Part shown: piece after piece, positions 18,715 through 29,300 of the stretch | How positions within the stretch are numbered: the stretch's first letter is position 1 | Layout: each line of letters begins with the position of its first letter | NCBI GenBank assembly: GCA_016218915.1 | Contig: JACRCQ010000005.1 | Location: forward strand, 235,134 to 299,133 | DNA: 64,000 nucleotides | Reading direction: 5' to 3' | DNA from: Deltaproteobacteria bacterium | GTDB lineage: Bacteria; Myxococcota_A; Polyangia; Polyangiales; Polyangiaceae | Made by a program: the position numbers and the translations under genes | Notes under the pieces: generated by a model | What the model was told of the DNA's origin: nothing | Seen by the model: the letters and a program-made list of their open reading frames with translations, nothing else | Database searches by the model: none

Positions 18715-20148
18715 ATGACGCAGCCGATGACCGGCCCGGCGGCCAAGGGTCGCCCTGGGCAGATGACCGCTGTCATGCGCGCCTTGCCGCAGGCCACTGG
18801 GCCCAAGGTGCTTCGAATCGGGTTGGTGCAGGGCGGGCGCGTTGTGGAAGAGCGTGTGATCAAGCAGCGCACGCACGTCAATGTCGGCTCCAGCGAGAAG
18901 AACATGTTCGTGATCGCCGGGAGCGGGGCGCCCACGGCATTCCGGCTCTTCGAGCTGATCGGCGCTGACTACCATCTGAATTTCGTGGATGGAATGACTG
19001 GGCGCATGGCGCTGCAGACCGGGATCTCCGATCTCGACGGTCTCAAGGGGCAAGCGAAGCGCGGCGCGCAGGGTGCGTACCAGATCAAGCTGACCGAGGA
19101 TGCACGGGGAAAGGTGGTCGTGGGTGACACGACCTTCTTGTTCCAGTTCGTCGCGCCTCCGCCTGTGCAACCCAAGCCGCAGCTACCGGTTTCGGTTCAG
19201 TCCGGCGTGTCCTCGCAGATTGACTGGCGCTTCACGATTATCGCTGCGTTCTCGTTCCTGTTCCACTTCGGCGCCATCGGCATGCTGTACTCGGATTGGA
19301 TGGATCCGATCCTGAACGAGGACCTGACCATCGCTGGGCTGCTCGACTCGATGAAGAGTCTTCCGCCGCCGCCTCCGCCGCCTGTCGAGGACGACAAGTC
19401 GGCGAAGACTGGCGATCAACCGAGCGCTGAGTCTGCGGGTGACAAGAAGAGCGGTGGCGACAAGAAGGCGGCTGGGCAAGGACCAGGCAAGGCTGGCCCT
19501 GGGACGATGTCATCGTCGGAAAGGGCGGCCTTGTCGAACGAGCTGGACAAGCTGGACCTTGCGACGGTCGGTTCGCTCGGCGGACAGGGGCCAGCGACCG
19601 CGGGCGTGTTGCGCTCTGGCAGCGACCTTCCTGGCGGAGCTCTTGAGCTTGCGGCTGCTTCCGGATCAGGCGTTGGCTCTTCGGGCGGAAGCGGCCTGAA
19701 CCTGGGCGGTGGCGGCGGTGGCACGGTGCGTCCGGGCGCTGCGGGCGGCGGACTTGCTGGCGTTGGAAACACGGGTGGTGGAAGTACCGCCACGGCCGGT
19801 GCTGAGACGAAGGTGCAGGGACCCAAGGGCAATGCGAGCGCGAGCGCGCAGGTCACGGGCGGCAACGTCAATAACGCAGCGCGTGTAGTTGCCGGCATGC
19901 GAGCTGGATTCCGTGCCTGCTACAACCAGGGCTTGGCGCAGAACCCGGACATGTCCGGATCCGTTCGTGTGACTGCCACGATCGGTCCGAACGGCGAAGT
20001 TCGTTCTGCGAATGCGTCGCCGAGCGGCAGCATCAGCGGTGCGGTTGCGAGCTGCATCGCATCGCGCGTGCGCAGCGCGCAGTTTGATCCTCCGGAAGGC
20101 GGGGCTGCGACCGTTGTGATCCCGGTCACGCTCGTCCAGCAGAAGTAA
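18715..20148 (+). CDS. FHA-like / TM / TonB-tail protein, GltG (PglI, NfsG)-like
   Basis: The 477-residue protein has a cytoplasmic N-terminal domain (about 30-145) with FHA-like features (HVNVGSSEKNMFVI, then DGMTGRMAL), a single membrane helix at about 172-192, and a Pro-rich periplasmic stretch SLPPPPPPPVEDD. A Gly/Ser-rich linker follows, then a C-terminal TonB-like domain (about 385-477: NVNNAARVVAGMRAGFRACYNQGLAQNP ... VTATIGPNGEV) of the AgmX/PglI C-terminal family. ATG 18715 has a strong GGAGGT at 18703-18708. Such proteins transduce inner-membrane proton-motive force to the outer membrane in gliding and spore-coat machines. This gene is the strongest single anchor for the cluster assignment. 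Confidence 0.8.
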   Translation: MTQPMTGPAAKGRPGQMTAVMRALPQATGPKVLRIGLVQGGRVVEERVIKQRTHVNVGSSEKNMFVIAGSGAPTAFRLFELIGADYHLNFVDGMTGRMALQTGISDLDGLKGQAKRGAQGAYQIKLTEDARGKVVVGDTTFLFQFVAPPPVQPKPQLPVSVQSGVSSQIDWRFTIIAAFSFLFHFGAIGMLYSDWMDPILNEDLTIAGLLDSMKSLPPPPPPPVEDDKSAKTGDQPSAESAGDKKSGGDKKAAGQGPGKAGPGTMSSSERAALSNELDKLDLATVGSLGGQGPATAGVLRSGSDLPGGALELAAASGSGVGSSGGSGLNLGGGGGGTVRPGAAGGGLAGVGNTGGGSTATAGAETKVQGPKGNASASAQVTGGNVNNAARVVAGMRAGFRACYNQGLAQNPDMSGSVRVTATIGPNGEVRSANASPSGSISGAVASCIASRVRSAQFDPPEGGAATVVIPVTLVQQK

Positions 20149-20261
20149 AACTCCCCACAGCCAAATTTCTTCTCACCGTTTCCATGAACGGGCCTGGGAA
20201 CGCTTGCATCCAACCCACCGGACAAGACTGTCGCTCAGCAACTTGTTCCAGGAAAACCGCG

Positions 20262-20290
20262 TTGACAGCAGTGAAACCGTTTCCTATAGT
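20262..20290 (+). promoter_or_regulatory. Near-consensus sigma-70 promoter
   Basis: TTGACA at 20262-20267 and TATAGT at 20285-20290 are separated by 17 nt. The start codon of the next gene is 25 nt downstream, with GGGAGGGA as ribosome binding site at 20303-20310. This is the best housekeeping promoter in the window and separates the export trio from the Glt/Nfs-like genes. Confidence 0.8.
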
Positions 20291-20314
20291 TCCCCGCCGT
20301 CCGGGAGGGATCGA

Positions 20315-20896
20315 ATGAGAATTCCCAGGCTCGTTAAAATCGGATTCTTTGGCTTGCTCATCTCAGGGGGTTTCGGGGTCGCGTACGCACAGGACCTCGA
20401 CAAGAACGCGCCACCGCCTGCCGACGGATCGGTGGGGATGAAGCGTGACGTGAAGTTGAGCCCTGATGAGCAACTGAAGGCCGCGGATGCGGTGCTGGGC
20501 CGCATCGACAACGCTTCGAACACGGTTCGCAAGCAGCTCGAGCAGGCGAGGGCACAGAGGGACGTCGTGAAGTCGCTCTGCCTGAACGACAAGCTGACGC
20601 AGATCGACGTGGCTGCACGGTCCGGCAAGGATCGTCGCGAAGCACTTCGTCAAGCGGCGGCGCGTCAGGACTCGGAGCTTGCGACGCATGAGTACACGAT
20701 CCTGATGGTCCTCAAGGACCGGGTGGATCAGCTCATCGCGGAAGCGAATCAGTGCATCGGCGAGGAAGCGGGGTTCGTGGGGGAGACGAAGGTGACGGTC
20801 ACGATCGATCCGAACCTTCCGAGGGAGGATCCGGCGCAGTATCCGGAGAACCCCATCATCAGTGTCCCGCCAAGCTGTGCAAGCTGCGTACAGTAG
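20315..20896 (+). CDS. Exported helical protein of unknown function
   Basis: The 193-residue protein starts at ATG 20315, directly behind a good ribosome binding site. It has a signal peptide (about 1-26, cleavage near AYAQ). The mature part is mostly charged helix (about 50-150: QLKAADAVLGRIDNASNTVRKQLEQARAQ and similar), consistent with coiled coil. A short beta-rich tail ends in SVPPSCASCVQ with two cysteines. The strong promoter just upstream and the beta-barrel and OPX genes downstream suggest an abundant periplasmic partner of that export pair. No family was recognised. Confidence 0.7.
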   Translation: MRIPRLVKIGFFGLLISGGFGVAYAQDLDKNAPPPADGSVGMKRDVKLSPDEQLKAADAVLGRIDNASNTVRKQLEQARAQRDVVKSLCLNDKLTQIDVAARSGKDRREALRQAAARQDSELATHEYTILMVLKDRVDQLIAEANQCIGEEAGFVGETKVTVTIDPNLPREDPAQYPENPIISVPPSCASCVQ

Positions 20897-20975
20897 CACG
20901 CGTAGCTAGTTGCCCTCGTGAGGGATTTGGGATGACGAGGGCAGTGCTGTGAATGTATCCGCCTGCTGAGCGACA

Positions 20976-22370
20976 ATGAACTTGAGAATACTAGCCTCCG
21001 GGGCTGTGGGGATCTTGGTACTTGCTCATGTTGCGGTTGCGACCGCGCAGGAGCAGCCCTGGCTCAAAGATCGGCGCTATCGCGAGGGCATGGGGTATCG
21101 CGTCGGTGACCTTGAGCTCCACCCGGGTATTGCGGGCGAGTTCGGGTACGACTCGAACTTCTTCTATCGCGGGAGCAAGGACAATCTCGCGATCGTCGAT
21201 GTACTCCGGCTCAGGGTCACACCCTCGGTGTCGATCTCGACGCTCGGACCGCAGCGTCGTGGTGAGGGCACAGAGCAGCAAGAGCCGCCCAAGGTCAACT
21301 TCCGCGCTGGCGTGGCTGCGATCTACAACGAGTACATCAGGACCAAGACGTACCCGACCGGCGAGGACCCTTCGAAGTTCCGCAACGTCGGTGCGCTCGC
21401 CAACTTCAACCTGCACATCCTCCCTGATCGGCCGTGGGGCGCCCAGTTCTACGGCGATCTGATGCGAAGCATCCAGCCGTCCAACTTCAGCGATACTTCC
21501 TACGCGTTCAACCGCATCCAGGCCAACGCTGGCGGCGAGATCATCTGGGCTCCGGGCGGCGGGCTGTTCGACTGGCGCATCGGCGGCCGATACGACACGA
21601 CCATCTTTGAAAATGACGCGTACAAGGGCTTGAACAACAGCACGGGGACCATCAACACGCGCGGGCGCTGGAGGTTCCTCCCGCGGACGGCGTTGATGTT
21701 TGACGCTTCTCAAGGCTTCACCCGGTACACGTCCAGAGGGGCGAACTCGTTCTTGTTGGATTCCGATCCATTGCGTGCCCGTGTTGGTCTGTCCGGCCTA
21801 ATCACGCAGTACTTCGGCTTCCTCGGCATGTTCGGCTGGGGAACCACGTTCTCCAAGGCTGGCGGCGCAGGGATCCCTGCTCAGAACTATGACGGTCCGA
21901 TCGGGCAGCTTCAGCTCACGTTCTATCCAACGCCTCCTCCCGGACTGGCCGACGCGCCGCGAGAAGCATCGCTGACCCTCTCGCAGATCGGGCTCGGCTA
22001 CACACGCGACTTCACGAACAGCTACTTTGGCTCGTTCTACACGCGCGATCGCGGCTACCTGAACATCTCCTACTTCTTCGCTGGGCGCGTGCTCGTGGCT
22101 CTCGAGGGCGGCGTGTCCCGCGTTCACTTCCCGACCGTGTACTACGCGACCGTGAACCAGGTGCGATCGAACCCGTTTGACGAGATGCGAATCGATTCGT
22201 CACTGTTCACCGAGTATCGCTTCACCGACAGCCTCGGCGTGAACGCAACGCTCACCTACGACTTGAACAACAGCAAGATAATGCGCACCGATCCCACCGA
22301 TGCTACCCGAGTCGACGATCTCAGCTGGAAGCGCTTCACCGCATTCCTCGGAGTCCGCTGGTTCATGTAA
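20976..22370 (+). CDS. Outer-membrane beta-barrel protein, probable partner of the OPX protein (Wzp/EpsX-like)
   Basis: The 464-residue protein has a signal peptide (about 1-25, ATAQ|EQ) and a mature region of alternating amphipathic strands rich in aromatic and Gly residues (for example PGIAGEFGYDSNFFYRG, WRIGGRYDTTIFEND and FLGVRWFM). The terminal residue is Met rather than the usual Phe, with aromatics at alternate positions before it. Length is compatible with a barrel of about 16-18 strands. In M. xanthus, short OPX proteins lacking an outer-membrane helix work with dedicated beta-barrels (EpsX, WzpS, WzpB), and here a short OPX gene follows after 13 nt. The role in polysaccharide export is inferred from that pairing. 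Confidence 0.75.
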   Translation: MNLRILASGAVGILVLAHVAVATAQEQPWLKDRRYREGMGYRVGDLELHPGIAGEFGYDSNFFYRGSKDNLAIVDVLRLRVTPSVSISTLGPQRRGEGTEQQEPPKVNFRAGVAAIYNEYIRTKTYPTGEDPSKFRNVGALANFNLHILPDRPWGAQFYGDLMRSIQPSNFSDTSYAFNRIQANAGGEIIWAPGGGLFDWRIGGRYDTTIFENDAYKGLNNSTGTINTRGRWRFLPRTALMFDASQGFTRYTSRGANSFLLDSDPLRARVGLSGLITQYFGFLGMFGWGTTFSKAGGAGIPAQNYDGPIGQLQLTFYPTPPPGLADAPREASLTLSQIGLGYTRDFTNSYFGSFYTRDRGYLNISYFFAGRVLVALEGGVSRVHFPTVYYATVNQVRSNPFDEMRIDSSLFTEYRFTDSLGVNATLTYDLNNSKIMRTDPTDATRVDDLSWKRFTAFLGVRWFM

Positions 22371-22383
22371 GCCGGTCATCGCC

Positions 22384-22986
22384 GTGCCAAACCGCATCAC
22401 CCGCTCCATCCTGCTCATACTCTTCGCGTTGGTCCTGCTGGTTGGTTGTGCCAAGCCGCAGACGAATCGCGTCGAGCTGCCAACGCCTACGCAGAGCACC
22501 ACCATGGGGCCGGGCGACCTGTTCGAGCTGTTCATCGTCAACGAGGACAAGCTCCCCACGACCTACACCGTCTCGCCCGACGGTACCGTCGACTTCCCCT
22601 ACGTGCATCGCCTCCAGGTCGCAGGGCTCGAGCCCCAGCAGGTCGTGGATCTGTACCGGCAGAAGCTGATCGACGAGCAGTACTTCAAAGACCCGAGCGT
22701 GATGATCAGCGTCAAGGAGTACCGCTCCAAGTACGTCAACGTGCTCGGCCAGGTGAAGAACCCAGGCACGTTCGCCCTCGCTCCGGGATTCACGCTCGTC
22801 CAGGCGATCTCCAAGGCGGGCGGGCTGAACTCGATCGCGGACCTCAACAACATCACGCTGACGCGCACGACCGCGAAGCAGCGGCGCACGATTCGTTTCT
22901 CGCTCGAGTCGATCACGGAAGGGCGTTCCCCGGACATACCTCTGCAATCCGGCGACGTGATCACCGTTGGCGAGCGTGTGTTCTGA
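22384..22986 (+). CDS. Short polysaccharide export lipoprotein (OPX, EpsY/Wza family)
   Basis: The 200-residue lipoprotein starts at GTG 22384, with a signal ending LLVGC (lipid Cys 22). A PES/Poly_export domain (about 40-115: MGPGDLFELFIVNEDKLP, then YTVSPDGTVDFPYV) is followed by one SLBB domain (about 120-195: VNVLGQVKNPGTFALAPG, then LVQAISKAGGL). The chain stops soon after, so it lacks the C-terminal outer-membrane helix of E. coli Wza. That length is typical of myxobacterial OPX proteins that need a separate beta-barrel, which is encoded just upstream. No tyrosine kinase, polymerase or flippase of the polysaccharide pathway lies beside it. Confidence 0.88.
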   Translation: MPNRITRSILLILFALVLLVGCAKPQTNRVELPTPTQSTTMGPGDLFELFIVNEDKLPTTYTVSPDGTVDFPYVHRLQVAGLEPQQVVDLYRQKLIDEQYFKDPSVMISVKEYRSKYVNVLGQVKNPGTFALAPGFTLVQAISKAGGLNSIADLNNITLTRTTAKQRRTIRFSLESITEGRSPDIPLQSGDVITVGERVF

Positions 22987-23000
22987 GAGGGCTTTGAACT

Positions 23001-23048
23001 GGCCGGCTCAGACTGTGAGCATGTTGGAAGACCTCTGGACCGGCCGGG

Positions 23049-23062
<14 letters not shown>
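23001..23062. repeat. Imperfect 21-bp direct repeat around the end of the mutase gene
   Basis: GGCCGGCTCAGACTGTGAGC (23001) and GGCCGGGTCAGACCGTGAGC (23042) start 41 bp apart and differ at two positions over 21 bp. The second copy includes the last codons and stop of the mutase gene (minus strand), so the first copy looks like a duplicated gene end. Confidence 0.7.
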
Positions 23063-24728
<1,666 letters not shown>

Positions 24729-24737
24729 GAGGGTTCC

Positions 24738-25883
24738 TCATCGAGAGCGTTTTTCCGAGCTGAGGATACGCGAGAGAGCCTCGCCAGCCTCGCGCGCCAG
24801 AAGGTCGGCGAGGCGCGTGGCGGTCAACGTGTCGCGCAGGTCGGTCGACAGGATCAGCATGACGGTACGGTCCGCGACCTTGACTGCAACGAGGGAGACT
24901 TCGTAGGCCGGGGTTCCGAGCGCCTTGAGCAGCGGCTCGTGCGGCGGCACCGGAGGGATGTGACCGAGGAACCAGCCCTTGCTGGCGGCGGCGCTGAGAG
25001 CGGACGGCTGATCGAGGGGGATGCGAAGCTCGGCAAAGGTCCTGGGATGGGACAGCTCGGGCGTGCACATCCAGCCGACGAACTGGTTTCTTCGAAGAAC
25101 GAGCACACCGGTGCGGTGCGCGACGGTCCTCATCGCTTCCACGATCAGGGCGATGACCTCGTCGCGCGAACGCGCGACACGCAATCGGGCGAGCGCGGGA
25201 CTGGAGTCGACGATGCTTCCAGAAGCAGGGCGAGCCGATGTCGAGCGCTGGGCTCGAGCGGGGTCCTGGACGACGAGCGGAGGGACGTCGGAGGCCTCTG
25301 CAGACTTGTGCGGTGCAAGGCTCCGGCGGACCAGCGGGATAGGGACGTCGGAGGCACGGCTCTCCGGGGAGCGAGCGGGCGAGCCAAAAGCGGGAGTGTC
25401 GCGTCGCTGCGGCTCGACGAACGGTGTGGTCGGGTGGCCAGCGTGATGGGAGGACACTTCGAGCTGTCCCTCGAACGAATTGAGGGCCTCGTTCATGGCG
25501 GACAGCGGTGCGCGGATCAGGCGGATGGGGGCTTGGAGATGGAAGGCGAATTCCGCCTGGACGTGCGGGTCGAGCGGATTGGCGGTGGCGACGTCGATCG
25601 TGGAAGTGATTGGATCGGCGCGCACGGGAATGGCGAGCAATCGGGTGCACATGCCGACCGGCAGTCTCGCGATGGCGTCAATGAGAGGCACGACCGTGCG
25701 GAGCAGCGGAGTGTCTCCGACCGCGAGCTCACGTTCGACGGCAGCCTGATCGACGCCCGCTTCGCGCAGGAGCGCACGCGGGAAGGGGACCCCATGGCGC
25801 AGGGACACGAAGAGTGCGGATTGGATCTGCGCACGAGCAACGGCACCGGAGGACAGCAGGAGGCGTGCAAGCTCTACGGTCAC
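24738..25883 (-). CDS. Stand-alone GspE/MshE N-terminal-domain protein
   Basis: The 381-residue protein starts with a ~130-residue helical domain like the N-terminal domain of type II secretion ATPases (LARLLLSSGAVARAQIQSAL ... PLIDAIARLPVGM ... RADPITSTIDVATANPLDPHVQAEFAF). No Walker motifs follow. Residues ~145-225 are a low-complexity Arg/Ser/Pro linker, and ~225-380 form a GAF-like alpha/beta domain (SRDEVIALIVEAMRTVAHRTGVLVLRRNQFVGWM). GTG 25883 was chosen because it begins the conserved domain 34 nt after the ftsB-like stop; earlier in-frame codons overlap that gene. Possible roles are c-di-nucleotide sensing (some MshEN domains bind c-di-GMP) or regulation; function is unknown. Confidence 0.6.
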   Translation of the reverse strand: MTVELARLLLSSGAVARAQIQSALFVSLRHGVPFPRALLREAGVDQAAVERELAVGDTPLLRTVVPLIDAIARLPVGMCTRLLAIPVRADPITSTIDVATANPLDPHVQAEFAFHLQAPIRLIRAPLSAMNEALNSFEGQLEVSSHHAGHPTTPFVEPQRRDTPAFGSPARSPESRASDVPIPLVRRSLAPHKSAEASDVPPLVVQDPARAQRSTSARPASGSIVDSSPALARLRVARSRDEVIALIVEAMRTVAHRTGVLVLRRNQFVGWMCTPELSHPRTFAELRIPLDQPSALSAAASKGWFLGHIPPVPPHEPLLKALGTPAYEVSLVAVKVADRTVMLILSTDLRDTLTATRLADLLAREAGEALSRILSSEKRSR

Positions 25884-25917
25884 AAGTGGGGACGATAAGC
25901 CGGACAGGGGGAGGTTG

Positions 25918-26217
25918 TCACCGCTGAGCGGGGAACTGGAAGACGACCTCGGTATTTCGCACGAGTCCGAGCTCATCGCGCGCCAGGCGCTCCACGGAGC
26001 GCGGGTCCTGCTTGAGCTTCTGGACCTTGCGTTGGAGCTGCGTATTGGTTCGTGCCAACTCGGCATTTTCGGCGCGAACCTGGGCGATCTCGGTCTCCAG
26101 GCTCCGGAGCCTTGGGAGCCCTTCAGAGGAGAACATGAGAACAGGTGCGCCGATCCCGGCCAAGCCGAGGATGGTCAGCGGAAGAATGCGCTCCACGAAT
26201 AATGCGAACCGCGGCAC
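25918..26217 (-). CDS. ftsB: FtsB/DivIC-family septum formation initiator
   Basis: This 99-residue bitopic protein has a membrane helix at about 10-28 and a periplasmic coiled coil (LETEIAQVRAENAELARTNTQLQRKVQKL, about 38-66). The conserved tail RSVERLARDELGLVRNTEVVFQFP is the FtsB/DivIC signature. It links FtsL and FtsQ in the divisome. GTG 26217 was chosen so that the membrane helix is near the N-terminus; a longer frame to 26304 would add an unlikely Cys/Pro-rich stretch. It is first in an operon with the GspE-N-domain and mutase genes and divergent from the pseudokinase gene. Confidence 0.8.
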   Translation of the reverse strand: MPRFALFVERILPLTILGLAGIGAPVLMFSSEGLPRLRSLETEIAQVRAENAELARTNTQLQRKVQKLKQDPRSVERLARDELGLVRNTEVVFQFPAQR

Positions 26218-26398
26218 GGCGCCCAGACTGCCACGAAATGGGGGAAAAAGCCAAGTCAGTGCAGGGGGGCAGGCGCGAGCCGGGGTTTTCTGCCGGACAC
26301 ACAAGAAGGCATGTCCAAGCGCGCCCGGGTTTGGCTACGATGCGCACCCCAAGCAATGCATCCCGGTCCGCGTGGCGGGACTCCACGCGACGAGTGCC

Positions 26399-29300
26399 AT
26401 GGACACGGAGACCCTGCGAGGAGAGTTGGAGCGCCTGTTCGAGCTCGATGGATTGATCGAGTTGTCGCGCGACATTCTCGGGCTGAAACCGGACGACGTC
26501 GGAGGCACTGGCTCCAAGGCCGCGTTTGCGCGCGCCCTGGTCGAGCGCTGTGCGGAAATGGACGCGGTGGAAACGCTCTTCGAGGTGGCGGAAGCGCTCA
26601 AGGGGAAGTTCGACCCCAAGGCCTTGGAGGCGATCCTTCGGGCTCCGCCTGCTCGCGACGAGCTGCACCCGAGCACTTCGCTGGGGCCGTACACCATCTC
26701 CCGCAAGCTGGCAGACGGCCCTTGCGCGAGCGTGTACGTCGCGCAGCGGGACGGCAAGGACTTCGTGCTGAAGGTGCTGTCGCGCGAAGCCACGCGCAGC
26801 CCACAGGCGCTGCTGCGATTCTCGTCGCTCTGCCGCCTGGCAGGACGCGTCCACCACGAGGGCGTTCCGTCCTCGTTCGCCTTTGAGACGATCGATGGGC
26901 TGCCGCTGGTCAGCTACGAGCACGTGGATGGCCAGACGATGGCAGCGCGATCCGCTCGAAGTGGTCCGATGCACATCAACGAGGCCAGGGCGATCCTCCG
27001 AGGGCTGCTGGACGCGATGGCGGCACTGCACGAGCAACGCGTGGTGCACGGGAACCTGAAGCTCGAGAACGTGCTGACGTGCCGTGGCGAGGCTGGCAAG
27101 CCGCGCATCATGCTGCTCGACCCGGGCTTCGATCGTCTGCGTACGTTGCGCGGACCTGCGACGGGATCGCAGGACGTGTTCGTGGTGATCGGATCGGCGC
27201 GGTGCGTTGCGCCGGAGCAGATCCGCGGCGAACGCGTCACGGCTCGCTCGGACGTCTACTCGTTCGGCGCGGTCATGTACGAGATCCTGACGGGCAAGCC
27301 GCTGTTCACGGCAAAGTCCGGAGTGGAATTCGCGGTCGCGCATCTGACCGCTTCGCCCATGGACCCGTCGGCAGCAGCTCCGCGTGGGTGGGTGACCAAG
27401 GAGGTCGGGGCGTTCATCAGCAGCCTGATTGCGCGCGACCCTTCGGCGCGCCCCAAGGATGCTCGCGCAGTCATCGAGGAGTTCGAGAAGCTCGGGCGCG
27501 CTGCGGAAGCCCGTCGCATCGAGAACAAGATCACCGACGACGAGCTGGGCAAGCGCATGGATGCGCTGGTCGTGGCGCCTGACGACGACAAGGCAGCGGC
27601 TGCGTTGGATGCAGCCGTGGAAGAGGGAGGCGACGCCGCCAAGATCGCGGAAGCGTTCGTGATGGCCGCCGACCAGATCGAAGGCGACGAAGCGAGCCGC
27701 AACGAAGTGCGCAAGTCGCTGCTTTTCCGGGCTGCACGGTTGTACGAGCAGCACCTGAAGAATCTCGAGGAGGCGGAGAAGGCGTACGCGTGGATCGTGG
27801 AGATCGATCCTGCGGACGATCTCGCGAACGCTGCGCTCGAGACGGTTCGCAAGCAGCTTGGCAAGTACGAAGAAGTCGTGGAGATGCTGCTCGGGCGCGT
27901 GGAGCTATCGAGCGACAGCGACGAGCGTGCGGAGGCGATGGCCGAGATCGGCCGCATCTACGCCGAGGAGCTGGAGGACTCGGCGCAAGCCGTGGTGGCG
28001 TATGCCAAGGCATTCTCCGAGGCGCCTTGGCATGCGGAGTATGCGGACGCGATCGAGAAGCGGGTCGGCAACGACATGACGGCGCTTGGCGACGCGATTG
28101 CGATGCTTGCCGAAGCGACGCGGGGCGAGCTGCCGCCGGAGCACAAGAATCGCATCTTCCTGCGATTGGCGAACTGGTACCTGACCAAGGTGGGCCGCGC
28201 GGATGCAGCGCTGCCGTGCTACCAGGCGGTGATCGCGACCGATCCGAACAGCGACGGCGCCCTGGAGGGCATGGCCAACCTGTTCCGGACGACCCAGCAG
28301 TACACCGAGCTCGGTCAGGTGCTCTTGCGCCGCGCGGAATGCGCGCCGGTGCCTGCGAAGTCGCGGGACTACAAGTGCGAGGCCGCTGAGCTGCTCGAGC
28401 AACGGCTCAACGAGCCAGCGAAGGCCAAGGAGCTGTACGAGCAGGTGCTGGCCGCGGATCCGGGGCACATCAGGGCGGGCGATGCGCTGCTCAAGGTCTA
28501 CGAGAAGGACGGCAACACGCGAGGGACGCTGGGCATTCTCGAGCGGCGAGCCGAGGCGTTGCGCGGAAAGGACCGTGCGATCGCGCTGGTGAAGATCGCG
28601 GAGCTCTACGAGAAGCTCAAGGAGTACTCGGAAGCGGTCAAGCGCTACGACCTGGCGCTTACCGCCGATGACACCAACCAGGACGCGCTCAAGGCGCTCG
28701 AGAAGATCTACACGAAGTCATCCCGCTTCCAGGAGCTGCTCGGCATTCTCGACAAGCAGGCTGCGTGTGCGGCCACGCCGCGGCAGAGGATCGACTTCTA
28801 CGAGCGGATCGCCAAGATCTGGGAGACCGAGTTCCTCGACCACGTGCAGGCGGCGCTCGCTCTCGAACGGATCATGGAGATCGACCCCGCGCACCAGGAG
28901 GGGCTGGCCGCGCTTGCTCGACACTACAGGGCGCTGAATCGATGGGAGGACGTCGTGGGTGTCTACGAACGGCACCTGAACATCGTCACCGACAAGACGC
29001 AGCGTCTCGACCTGCTTCTCACCCGCGCGCGGCTTCTCGCCGATCAGATCGGCGCGCCCGAGCGCGCGATGAAGACCTACGAAGAGGTGCTCGAGATCGA
29101 TCCCCAGCATGCGGGTGCGCTCGAAGCAGTCGCCTCGTTGCGCGAGCAATCTGGCGATGCACAAGCCGCGATCAAGGCGATCGAAGCGCTTGCGGCCAAG
29201 GCTGCTACGCCCCGCGAGAAGGCGGAGCACTACCTTCGCGCAGCCAAGATGCTGGAGACCCGTGGCGACCGCGATGGCGCCATCGAGCGGTATCGAACCG

